Shown: positions 6,856 to 13,130 of the stretch, piece after piece | Layout: each line of letters begins with the position of its first letter | Numbering within the stretch: position 1 is the stretch's first letter | DNA from: Candidatus Hydrogenedentota bacterium | Lineage (GTDB): Bacteria > Hydrogenedentota > Hydrogenedentia > Hydrogenedentales > SLHB01 | Assembly: GCA_007130675.1 (NCBI GenBank) | Contig: SLSB01000362.1 | Span: 1 to 13,130, forward strand | Length of the DNA stretch: 13,130 nt | Direction: 5' to 3' | Position numbers and translations under genes: made by a program | Notes under the pieces: generated by a model | Told to the model about the DNA's origin: nothing | Seen by the model: only the letters and a program-made list of their open reading frames with translations | The model's database searches: none

Positions 6856-7505
6856 ACCTGATCCCTCACCGCGCGGCTTTTCTCGCGCAGCGATTTTAAT
6901 ATTCGATGAAGCCGTGTGCGCACCGCGCCCTCGGTGCTGCCGACAATCTCGGCGATATCGCGCGCGGACATCTTGCGGAAGAACCGCAGGGTGACAATCT
7001 CGCGCGATTCCGCGTCAAGGGTAGCCAAGAGCCGCTCGAGCGCGTCCCGCCGTTCCACGCCCATGAGTTCCTGGTCTGGCGTGCCTTCGACCGAACGCTG
7101 CACCACGCCATCGCTATCGCGCGCCGTGCTTGCATATTCCTCGAGGGATTCCATGCGCACCGACTTCTTACGGTTCAACTCGTTCAGGCTTAGATTGCGT
7201 GCGATGCAAAGCACCCACGGTCGGAACTTGCGCGTTTCATCGAAACGCTGCCGTGCCACATAGACTCGCACGAACGTTTCCTGAGCCATTTCGCGCGCCA
7301 CTTCGACATCACGAAGATAATGCAGGCAAAACCGGAAGATATCGTTCTGATATCTGCCCACCAGCTCGCCCAGCGCCTCGCGGTCACCCTTGCGCAGGGC
7401 CACCATAAGTTCTTCGTCCGTCTTCTGGACCACGTCCACGCAATTTACCCGGCCGGTTAATGAGAAAGCGCCCCTGAACGCAACGCTACTCACTCCACCG
7501 TCCAT
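6852..7505 (-). CDS. ECF-type RNA polymerase sigma factor
   Basis: This sigma-70 family factor of the extracytoplasmic-function group directs RNA polymerase to alternative promoters. Region 2 is at about 46-115 counted from ATG 7505 (LVGRYQNDIFRFC, then EMAQETFVRVY and FRPWVLCIARNLSLNELNR). Region 4 is at about 152-208 (LLATLDAESREIVTLRFF, then SARDIAEIVGSTEGAVRTRL, a helix-turn-helix). ATG 7505 has no clear ribosome binding site and gives about 22 extra residues; GTG 7439 or GTG 7433 would give the family's usual N-terminus and may be the true start. The anti-sigma-like gene follows with a 4-nt overlap. No autoregulated ECF promoter could be confirmed. Confidence 0.93.
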   Translation of the reverse strand: MDGGVSSVAFRGAFSLTGRVNCVDVVQKTDEELMVALRKGDREALGELVGRYQNDIFRFCLHYLRDVEVAREMAQETFVRVYVARQRFDETRKFRPWVLCIARNLSLNELNRKKSVRMESLEEYASTARDSDGVVQRSVEGTPDQELMGVERRDALERLLATLDAESREIVTLRFFRKMSARDIAEIVGSTEGAVRTRLHRILKSLREKSRAVRDQV

Positions 7506-7837
7506 TTAAAGTACAATCAAACCCAATAAACGTCACAGCATTATCACTTTACCCCGCCCGCCACAGAAAAACTGCCCGAAGACCCAGTCTAAGTCATTTT
7601 ATATTATCAGGTTGCAATAGACAATGCATTTGGCTTTCTCAAAATCAGGCCCAAACCGCCCGCCGGCCTGTCACGGTGCCGGGCCTTTGCATATGCTGGG
7701 CTCGCACAGGTTTTCTTCCTTGAGTATATGCTAATCTCACTTCAGGAGGCTACAAGATAGAGTGCTTCCTCTCTGGCGACCACAAAATATAGGCATCTGA
7801 TGCCGACGGCAGTATGCTTGAGCCGGTTCGATAGTGT
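7506..7837. other. Intergenic region upstream of the sigma operon
   Basis: This stretch of 332 bases lies between the end of the SprT-like gene and the sigma gene. It is clearly more AT-rich than its surroundings around 7590-7630, as expected for a promoter. A small palindrome (GGCATC-t-GATGCC, 7792-7804), followed on the minus strand by TATATTTTG, might be a weak terminator for the SprT-like gene. No open reading frame of interest or RNA gene was seen. Confidence 0.45.
7596..7624 (-). promoter_or_regulatory. Candidate promoter of the sigma/anti-sigma operon
   Basis: On the minus strand TTGTCT (7624-7619), a 17-base spacer and TAAAAT (7601-7596) form a plausible housekeeping promoter about 90 bases before ATG 7505. 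It is an imperfect match in an AT-rich stretch, so chance is possible. Confidence 0.35.
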
Positions 7838-8548
7838 TCACTTCAGCAGACGCGTAAGGTTGGCGCTTTTTTCCTGCCAGGCGAGTGCGCGCGCGTATTC
7901 GGGATAGGCTTTCTCGCGTGTTCGGAATTCGCGCGTGTGAATCTGGCGGCGGCCGGAACTGGATTCGGAAATGCCCAGAAACGCGTGCAACATTTCGTGA
8001 AAGACGATGTAACGCACGAAGAATTCGGGCACGAAGTCCTGATCAAGAAGCGGGTGGATGCGAATGAGGTTCAATTCGTGATTGTAGCTTCCAAAACGGA
8101 TTGATCGGCGCCTGCGCCGCTGTTGGGGCATTTGGCCCCAGGTGATATGCGCCTGAATCTGCCCATCGAAATGTTGCTGGTTGACCTCATCGTAAAGCTT
8201 CTGCAAGTCGTGGCAGCGGCCCCGCGAACAGACCCGTATCGTGCGCGGCCTGCGGGCTTGCGGCCGGATGCGGTGCCGGTTTGCGCGAATAAATGCGTCA
8301 AGTAACTCGCCGGACCGCTGCGCTTTGGGCCTGCGTATCCATTCCGCCAGTGCGCGGAGGGTTTTGGTGTCTGCCGCCAGAAACATGTGGTGCATGCGCA
8401 CCACAACACGCTCCGGAGCGCCGTCGGGCTTGACCGAAAGCAGATTGCGGCTGTTATCCGTCACCGTAAGCGCGATGCTCAGTCCCGATTCCTCCTCGAG
8501 CATCTCTTGAAGAGCGGCGGAATCGTTCCAGGGGAGTTCCAGTTGCAT
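7838..8548 (-). CDS. SprT-like zinc metalloprotease
   Basis: This 236-residue protein has a SprT-like domain in its C-terminal half. The segment LYDEVNQQHFDGQIQAHITWG (from residue 118) is the characteristic entry into the fold; the zinc site is HEMLH (184-188) with His204 in RQIHTREF as probable third ligand and Glu185 as catalytic base. SprT-type proteases include Spartan-like enzymes acting on DNA-bound proteins, but most bacterial members are uncharacterised. The N-terminal 100 residues are not recognised: they contain a beta-like region and a strongly basic stretch (RANRHRIRPQARRPR, 88-102) and a further Arg run at 144-148, which would suit nucleic-acid contact. No C-terminal zinc ribbon is present. 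The ATG is preceded by GAGGA. It is read divergently from the DCC gene and stands 332 bases before the sigma operon. Confidence 0.85.
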   Translation of the reverse strand: MQLELPWNDSAALQEMLEEESGLSIALTVTDNSRNLLSVKPDGAPERVVVRMHHMFLAADTKTLRALAEWIRRPKAQRSGELLDAFIRANRHRIRPQARRPRTIRVCSRGRCHDLQKLYDEVNQQHFDGQIQAHITWGQMPQQRRRRRSIRFGSYNHELNLIRIHPLLDQDFVPEFFVRYIVFHEMLHAFLGISESSSGRRQIHTREFRTREKAYPEYARALAWQEKSANLTRLLK

Positions 8549-8695
8549 GAGTCCTCGCGGCTTCAGTCAGTTACTGCGCCTACCTTACCGAAGCCTCCGG
8601 CCCATTGCAATTCCCCACCCCAATACCCGCCCTTCCCCAAACGGCCGCAAGCATGAGTTGAGCAGAGCGGGGCACGGGGCGTAAGATACCCCCTC

Positions 8696-9118
8696 ATGAA
8701 ACAGGCCACGCTCATATATGACGGCGAGTGCCCGTTTTGCCGGCGGGCCGCGGCGTGGGTGCTGCGCCGCGCGCGGCCGGGCGCCATCGAGGCGCTGCCG
8801 TGCCAGGACCGCGAGCGTGAACGGCGGTTCCCGGGTATCACCTTTGAGAAATGCATGGCTGCCATGCACCTGGTGACCCATGACGGGCAGGTGTTCGCGG
8901 GCGAGGCGGCGTTGCCCCCGTTGATGGAGCGTCTGCGCGGATGGCGCTGGCTGGCTGCCGTGTTGCGGTGGCCGGGCATCCGCCACGCCTCGCCGGCGGT
9001 GTACCGTTGGTTTGCGCGCCATCGCTATGCTCTGGCCGGTCTGGCCGGTCATCCGCGGGGCGAATCTTGCACTACCGACCCCACAGAATCACGCAACGAA
9101 AGGAAAAAACGTGACTAA
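8696..9118 (+). CDS. DCC family thiol-disulfide oxidoreductase-like protein (DUF393)
   Basis: This 140-residue protein starts with the DCC signature YDGECPFC (residues 8-15), a thioredoxin-like CxxC site with Cys12 and Cys15, followed by an Arg-rich helix. The middle HLVTHDGQVFAGEAAL (58-73) fits the family's conserved D-G-x-x-x-x-G-x-x-A pattern. Members are thought to be membrane-proximal redox proteins, but no reaction is established. No good ribosome binding site precedes ATG 8696, so translation may be weak. The last 8 bases overlap the thioesterase gene, so the two are coupled. A 9-base tandem duplication (CTGGCCGGT, 9032-9049) encodes LAGLAG near the end. The tail after about 120 is charged and probably disordered. 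Confidence 0.87.
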   Translation: MKQATLIYDGECPFCRRAAAWVLRRARPGAIEALPCQDRERERRFPGITFEKCMAAMHLVTHDGQVFAGEAALPPLMERLRGWRWLAAVLRWPGIRHASPAVYRWFARHRYALAGLAGHPRGESCTTDPTESRNERKKRD

Positions 9119-9605
9119 CGACGGAATCCGCTTTCTGCCCAATTCAAAACCCTGCTTTATCTGCGGTGAAGAGAACCCGGCCGGTGTGCAAACCCGCTTT
9201 CTGGTCGAGAACGGCCTCGTCAAAGCGCCGTTTATGGGCAAGACCCATCACTGCGGGTTCGACAATGTTGTTCACGGCGGCATCGTCGCCGCCATTCTCG
9301 ACGAATGCATGGGTTGGGCCATCGCGCGCGAAATTCACCGCATGTGTTTCACCGGCGAACTGACCGTGCGCTACCTCAAGCCCGTGCCCGCCAACCGCCG
9401 CATGACCGCCTGCTCGGAAGTCATCAAAGCCAACCGCCGCATCAGCACCGCCCGAGGATGGATTGTCGATGATGAAGGGGCCGAATACGCCCGTGCCGAG
9501 GGCCGCTTCATCCCCCTTTCGGTCGAAGGCACCCTCGAGGTGGACGACAACCTGCTCTACCGCGGCGATGAAGAACGCGTGTTCGACTGCCTCCGCGAGG
9601 AATGA
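9111..9605 (+). CDS. PaaI-type hotdog-fold thioesterase
   Basis: This 164-residue hotdog-fold protein is a probable acyl-CoA thioesterase of the PaaI family. The hallmark is VVHGGIVAAILDECMGWA (residues 53-70), with HGG at 55-57 and Asp64 in the catalytic helix position. The N-terminus has CFICGEENPAG (15-25), a CxxC element recurrent in one PaaI subgroup, possibly a metal or structural knuckle. The later strands include GELTVRYLKPVP (82-93). The GTG at 9111 is chosen over the ATG at 9012 because AAGGA lies about 7 bases upstream and the extra N-terminal residues would lie inside the DCC gene. It overlaps DCC by 8 nt. The substrate is unknown. The C-terminal about 25 residues are acidic and unlike the family core. 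Confidence 0.9.
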   Translation: MTNDGIRFLPNSKPCFICGEENPAGVQTRFLVENGLVKAPFMGKTHHCGFDNVVHGGIVAAILDECMGWAIAREIHRMCFTGELTVRYLKPVPANRRMTACSEVIKANRRISTARGWIVDDEGAEYARAEGRFIPLSVEGTLEVDDNLLYRGDEERVFDCLREE

Positions 9606-9728
9606 CGCGCCGCTCCGCATCCCGGCAGCGCCGAAGGTGTCCGCTTCGGAAATGCCGTGCCGTTTCAGGGTGTTATTTCAGTGTTCGCGGTCGGTGAAGC
9701 GTATCCAAAGCAGAAAAGGAGTACCGCC

Positions 9729-10205
9729 ATGGGGGCATCACCAGAACCAGGAGCAACTGCGCCGGCATTTTCGCTGCCTTCGAGTGCGGGAGGCAAGGTG
9801 AAGCTGTCGGATTTCAAAGGCAGACCGGTGGTTGTGTATTTCTATCCGAAGGACGACACGCCAGGATGCACGATCGAGGCCAAGGGGTTTCAGGCACATG
9901 CCGCGGCGTTTCAAAAGGCAGGCGTACCGGTTGTCGGCATCAGCCCTGACAGCGTAGAATCGCACTGCGGCTTCGCCGAAAAATACGGGCTTGATTTCGC
10001 ACTGCTTTCCGACGAAAAACATGCCGTTGCCGAAAAGTACGGCGTGTGGGTCGAGAAGAATATGTACGGAAAGAAGTATTGGGGCGTCCAGCGCAGCACG
10101 TTCTTGATCGACAAAAACGGCAAGATCGCCAACGTCTGGCCAAAAGTTAAACCCGAGGGCCATGCGGAAGCGGTGCTCGAGGCCATCGCGGAACTTTCAC
10201 CTTGA
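9729..10205 (+). CDS. bcp: Thioredoxin-dependent peroxiredoxin, Bcp/PrxQ type
   Basis: This 158-residue peroxiredoxin reduces hydrogen peroxide and organic hydroperoxides in the cytoplasm with thiol donors such as thioredoxin. PKDDTPGCTIEAKGF (40-54) carries the peroxidatic Cys47. The resolving Cys five residues later in E. coli Bcp is a Lys here (Lys52), but Cys80 in SVESHCGFAEKYGL lies 33 residues downstream, near the place used by the PrxQ subgroup with a distant resolving Cys. A 2-Cys mechanism is therefore likely (inference). The other family landmarks GISPDS (70-75), LLSDEK and STFLIDKNG are all present. The ATG follows AAAGGAG by about 9 bases. The gene stands 123 nt behind the thioesterase and ends 72 nt from the convergent lipoprotein gene. 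Confidence 0.94.
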   Translation: MGASPEPGATAPAFSLPSSAGGKVKLSDFKGRPVVVYFYPKDDTPGCTIEAKGFQAHAAAFQKAGVPVVGISPDSVESHCGFAEKYGLDFALLSDEKHAVAEKYGVWVEKNMYGKKYWGVQRSTFLIDKNGKIANVWPKVKPEGHAEAVLEAIAELSP

Positions 10206-10277
10206 CTCTGGAGCCCTATTGATCATGTACGGCTGGCATTCGTCGCATGCAGCGGGCTTGTTGGTATGCCATGCGTG

Positions 10278-10829
10278 TCAGTGTGTCCGAATCCTCCTTA
10301 AGGGAACAGGTTTGACTTCCTGAATCTCGATGGCGCTCTGCCTCTGCTTTTCATTTGGCCTGAAAGCTTCAACAAGGCGCATGGTGACGTCCACACGCTC
10401 CGCCGACGTGTATGCACTCAGCGTCTCGTCGTCCCACTTGGAGACAACGAGTTCCACGTTGGCCTCTTTCTTGATGCCGGGCAGTTGAGCGGCGATGTAT
10501 TCGAGAATGTCATCGACAGGTGCAGTGCTGAAGCCCTGTGCCTGGCGCAAGGCCCGCTGGGTTTCCTCCCGGGCTTTCAGTTCCGCAAGCTTCTCGTGGT
10601 CTCGCGCGGCCTCAGCGTTCTCGAATTCGGCCGTCTTCTCGGCCAACGCCTCTCCCTCGGCTGCTGTGTAGACCTCCGACCCGATGAAAGCCACTGCAAT
10701 GGCGCGGGAATCGTAGATTCCAATGCGGGTCACCGCGGTGTTTGCGTCGCCCTCTGGTGCTTGAGTCGTGGGGCACCCAACCGCCCCAACAAGCGCCAAT
10801 GTCCAAAACAGTAGTGTGAGTCTCCGCAT
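10278..10829 (-). CDS. Small lipoprotein with charged helical middle, possibly OmpH/Skp-like
   Basis: This 183-residue protein has a lipoprotein signal: MRR, a hydrophobic stretch, then the lipobox AVGC with Cys19 as lipidation site. The mature part begins TRIGIYDSRAIAVAFIGSE (34-52), a start similar in pattern to OmpH/Skp-type proteins (I-G-x-x-D-x-x). It continues with a long charged helix (about 57-98, rich in Ala, Glu, Lys and Arg; coiled coil likely) and a mixed end with VELVVSKWDDETL and a conserved-looking VDVTMRLVEAFRPNE. Function is unknown; a periplasmic chaperone-like or envelope role is only a guess. The start is fixed by GAGGAG about 9 bases upstream. It is transcribed in the same direction as, and 51 nt after, the 88-aa ORF, so it may share the transcript of the CocE-like hydrolase. 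Confidence 0.83.
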   Translation of the reverse strand: MRRLTLLFWTLALVGAVGCPTTQAPEGDANTAVTRIGIYDSRAIAVAFIGSEVYTAAEGEALAEKTAEFENAEAARDHEKLAELKAREETQRALRQAQGFSTAPVDDILEYIAAQLPGIKKEANVELVVSKWDDETLSAYTSAERVDVTMRLVEAFRPNEKQRQSAIEIQEVKPVPLRRIRTH

Positions 10830-10880
10830 GTTTTCAGTCTCCTCATTGTATGCTGCCCGCGGCCGTCCGAACGGCGAAGC

Positions 10881-11147
10881 TCAGCGGCGCAGGTTGTGAA
10901 CGCTGTCGTTTTGAACTCTCTTGTTCCTGGATGCCGCAATCAATTGGAGCCCTTGGGAACTCGCCACGAAGTATCGGCGGCAAGAGAGTTCTGAGCCCCC
11001 GATCTCGGCATACCGGCGCGGGAGCGCCTCCAACACAGTGAACTCAACCAGCCCCACCTGGCCATCAAAGCTCTGCAACAAGCCCACCATGCCCGAGGGA
11101 GAAGTTTTCCCCCACCGTCTGTTCATCCCCATTCGCGGTTTGTTCAT
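10881..11147 (-). CDS. Possible 88-residue protein downstream of the CocE-like gene, unknown
   Basis: This is an unrecognised small ORF whose ATG lies 7 nt after the hydrolase stop, preceded by GGGGTGG, a ribosome-binding-like sequence that overlaps that stop. The middle (residues 20-72, with VGLVEFTVLEALPRRYAEI) looks like a foldable alternation of hydrophobic and charged residues, and codon use resembles its neighbours. The first 19 residues and the tail are basic. There is no signal peptide or membrane segment. A perfect 11-bp inverted repeat lies inside it. An in-frame ATG at 11090 would leave just the foldable part. Without homology it could also be chance in a 325-base gap, so confidence is modest. 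Confidence 0.42.
   Translation of the reverse strand: MNKPRMGMNRRWGKTSPSGMVGLLQSFDGQVGLVEFTVLEALPRRYAEIGGSELSCRRYFVASSQGLQLIAASRNKRVQNDSVHNLRR
10913..10991. repeat. 11-bp inverted repeat with 57-base spacing
   Basis: GAACTCTCTTG (10913-10923) and CAAGAGAGTTC (10981-10991) are perfect reverse complements. They sit in the gap between the CocE-like and lipoprotein genes, within the 88-aa ORF. A pair of this length at such distance could arise by chance in 13 kb, so a role as RNA structure or element ends is unproven. Confidence 0.5.
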
Positions 11148-11154
11148 GCCACCC

Positions 11155-13130
11155 CTATTCGTCCTGGGGAGCTGGGATTCCGGATGGCAACGGTCCCGTG
11201 ACACGGAACAGGATGTGCGAAGGCCGGGCCGCGTCGTGGTAGATGGTGTTGGTTGCCGTTTTCATGTGCGTGTGCTGTCTGAATGGTTCGCCGGTGTTCG
11301 GATTGACGTCGTAACGGTCGTAGTTGCTGCTCGAAATGCTTACACGCACGCGATGGCCGGCGTTGAACGCGATGCTGGTCTCCCAGAGGTCGATCTCGAA
11401 TTCGTACACCTCACCGGGGACGAGAAACTCCTCGCGGCGCATGCTGTTCCGATGGCGCGCACGCACGATTCCGTCGCAGACCAACATCGAGCGCCCATCC
11501 GGGTAGACATCGCACAGTTTGGCTGTAAAATCGGTGTCGACGGCCGAACTCGAGGCATACAGCCGCACCACGACCTTCCCGGTGATCTCGAGATATTCCT
11601 CGAGCACGGGCGTCGTGAAGACAAGCACGTCCGGCCGCGATTCCACCGGCCGCTGATCATACGGCCCGCGGGTTCCTGAAAGATTGGCACCGCCGAGCGT
11701 CGGAACGGGGTCTTCGGGATCGAAGACGTAGGATTGGCGGCTTTCCTCGGTCGTCGGTGGCGACACATTCAGCAGACCGCCCTCGTGAAAATAATATGCG
11801 ACCTCCGTCGCGGGCACGGGCCAGTCGTCGGCAAACCGCCACTCGTTGCCGGGCCCGTCGGGATCATCCACATCGCCCAAGACGTAATAACAGACCGGCG
11901 GCTGGGCCGTCACCCCGGTGTTGGCCCCTTTTACCCAATGATTGAGCCAGCGGAACGGACTGTTGTACCGCGCGGGGGGATTGCGGCAACCTTCTGGCCA
12001 GTTAAACCCGCCCTCGCCCAAGCCGTGCCCGTATGGTTCGATAATCAACCGCTGATTGCCACGGGCATTCGGTCCGCCGTGATGCTGGATGTTCACGAAG
12101 TTATTGATCGTGCCCCGCAGGAAGATGTCGTACCATCCGCCCTTGTGAACCATCGGCCAGTCCACGAGGGAGTAGCGTGTCTCGACATTCACGTAGCCCC
12201 AGTAGTCGTCGGTGTAGAGCGGGCGTTCGACGATGTCCTGCAAGAGCTGCTCGAGCGCGGCCGAACCCCGGCCCGCCATCCAGCCTTCGCACAACCGCTT
12301 GCGGAAGGCCCCGTCGTGAAACAGTCCCTGGCGGTAGAGGTCCGAGGCGGCCACATTCACCCATTGACCCTTCAGCCCCGGCGGCGCACTGCCTGCCAGC
12401 ATGTTCTGCGTGATGCCGCGCGCTGAACCGCCGATCGTGCCGATTTTGCCGTCGCTCCATTCCTGTTCGAGAATCCAGAGGACCGTCTCGTAGCCGTCCT
12501 TGTTCTCTCCCCATCCGTCATCCATGAATCCGCGGAATAATCCTTCGGAATCGTGGGTGCCGCGGCAGTCCTGGGCCACGACCGCATAGCCCTGGCGAAG
12601 CCATTGCTCGCCGGGGTAATCGCTGTCTATACCGTATGTGGTCCGGTACAGAACCGTCGGCCATGGCCCGGTGCCCGGCGGGAGGTATACGTCCGTGGCG
12701 AGGCGTGTGCCGTCGCTCATCTCGAGGTAATGGCGCTCTGGGCCGGTATCGAGCCGTGTCAGCGCGAAATCGATTCCGGCGGCGCCACCGCGCGCATCCA
12801 CCCGCTTTACCCCCGCGCGGGCCGTGTCCGCATGAGTCGGTGTTCTGCCTGTGTACGGCACTCCCGGGTGAAGTTGGTTCTCATGATGCGGGCTCTGTGT
12901 GAAAACGACCACGCTGTCGAGTCCAGGGTAGGTGGACTCCACTTCGAACGTAAATTCGCCGGCACCGTTGGTAAGGGCCGTCGCTTCCACGGGAATCACG
13001 GCCCCCGGCGCGCCCAGCCGAAGGCGCAGCGTTCGAGTCGCCCCCACCCGGACATTGCCTGCGGGTTCCCCCGTGCCCGCATCGGTCACGGTACCTTTCA
13101 CGGTGATGCCTTCGGCCGAAACCGGGCCGC
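11155..13130 (-). CDS. CocE/NonD family hydrolase with N-terminal carboxypeptidase-regulatory-like domain, 5' end outside window
   Basis: This alpha/beta-hydrolase of the CocE/NonD (X-Pro dipeptidyl-peptidase S15-like) type hydrolyses esters, amides or acylated peptides; the substrate is unknown. The frame stays open to the right edge, so the start and probably a signal peptide are missing. Counting from GTG 13101 as residue 1: residues about 1-115 are a CarboxypepD_reg-like beta domain (VKGTVTDAGTGEPAGNV). The hydrolase begins at about 124, with YLEMSDGTRLATDVYLPPG and QGYAVVAQDCRGTHDSEG. The nucleophile elbow is GGSARG with Ser226, the likely acid is Asp325 in GGWYDIF, and the base His359 is in EPYGHG. 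From about 390 a PepX_C-like jelly-roll follows (VVRLYASSSAVDTDF, VRVSISSSNYDR). The usual elbow is GxSYxG, so Ala-Arg after Ser is a variant. Confidence 0.9.
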   Translation of the reverse strand, partial: GPVSAEGITVKGTVTDAGTGEPAGNVRVGATRTLRLRLGAPGAVIPVEATALTNGAGEFTFEVESTYPGLDSVVVFTQSPHHENQLHPGVPYTGRTPTHADTARAGVKRVDARGGAAGIDFALTRLDTGPERHYLEMSDGTRLATDVYLPPGTGPWPTVLYRTTYGIDSDYPGEQWLRQGYAVVAQDCRGTHDSEGLFRGFMDDGWGENKDGYETVLWILEQEWSDGKIGTIGGSARGITQNMLAGSAPPGLKGQWVNVAASDLYRQGLFHDGAFRKRLCEGWMAGRGSAALEQLLQDIVERPLYTDDYWGYVNVETRYSLVDWPMVHKGGWYDIFLRGTINNFVNIQHHGGPNARGNQRLIIEPYGHGLGEGGFNWPEGCRNPPARYNSPFRWLNHWVKGANTGVTAQPPVCYYVLGDVDDPDGPGNEWRFADDWPVPATEVAYYFHEGGLLNVSPPTTEESRQSYVFDPEDPVPTLGGANLSGTRGPYDQRPVESRPDVLVFTTPVLEEYLEITGKVVVRLYASSSAVDTDFTAKLCDVYPDGRSMLVCDGIVRARHRNSMRREEFLVPGEVYEFEIDLWETSIAFNAGHRVRVSISSSNYDRYDVNPNTGEPFRQHTHMKTATNTIYHDAARPSHILFRVTGPLPSGIPAPQDE

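Noticed and set aside
9032..9049. 9-base tandem duplication CTGGCCGGT
   Set aside because: In-frame within the DCC gene (LAGLAG); normal coding variation.
9631..9649. Hairpin CCGAAG/CTTCGG after the thioesterase, considered as terminator
   Set aside because: A 6-bp stem with no following T-run; too weak to call.
10921..11679. Plus-strand open frames opposite the CocE-like gene (also 11734-12426)
   Set aside because: Antisense to a well-supported hydrolase; no ribosome binding site or family pattern.

Overview
The window reads as ordinary chromosome from a GC-rich, Gram-negative-type bacterium. It has a lipobox lipoprotein, a Tat-exported Gfo/Idh/MocA oxidoreductase, an ECF sigma/anti-sigma pair, a DoxX membrane protein and a CocE-like hydrolase. 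Tat-exported Gfo/Idh proteins together with ECF systems are typical of Planctomycetota, Hydrogenedentota and related groups, but this placement is inference from gene style only. No rRNA, tRNA, CRISPR array, transposase or phage gene was found.

Layout. Positions 1-967 (minus) hold the first 322 residues of a Tat-signal Gfo/Idh/MocA oxidoreductase that runs off the left edge. After about 480 bases without a convincing gene, the plus strand carries an overlapping MNT nucleotidyltransferase/HEPN pair (1447-2164), an NAD-type isocitrate dehydrogenase (2282-3298), a DoxX membrane protein (3390-3842) and a classical short-chain dehydrogenase (3880-4719). Next is a compact minus-strand unit (about 5155 down to 4745): a perfect 10-bp inverted repeat, an exact-consensus sigma70 promoter, a leader of about 140 nt with hairpins, a 48-codon gene with a strong ribosome binding site, and an intrinsic terminator. 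Further right on the minus strand is a two-gene operon of ECF sigma factor (7505-6852) and large membrane-anchored anti-sigma-like protein (6855-5230), preceded by a SprT-like metalloprotease (8548-7838). Divergently, the plus strand carries a DCC thiol-disulfide protein overlapping a PaaI-type thioesterase (8696-9605) and a Bcp/PrxQ peroxiredoxin (9729-10205). The right end is minus strand: a CocE/NonD hydrolase cut by the window edge, a possible 88-codon gene 7 nt behind it, and a small lipoprotein with a helical middle.

How they work together. The pairs with real coupling are MNT/HEPN (8-nt overlap), sigma/anti-sigma (4-nt overlap), DCC/thioesterase (8-nt overlap) and possibly CocE/88-aa ORF/lipoprotein. 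The remaining genes are metabolic or redox housekeeping functions without an evident shared pathway. The most unusual object is the isolated 48-aa gene: it has the best promoter in the window and its own terminator, and I do not recognise the protein.
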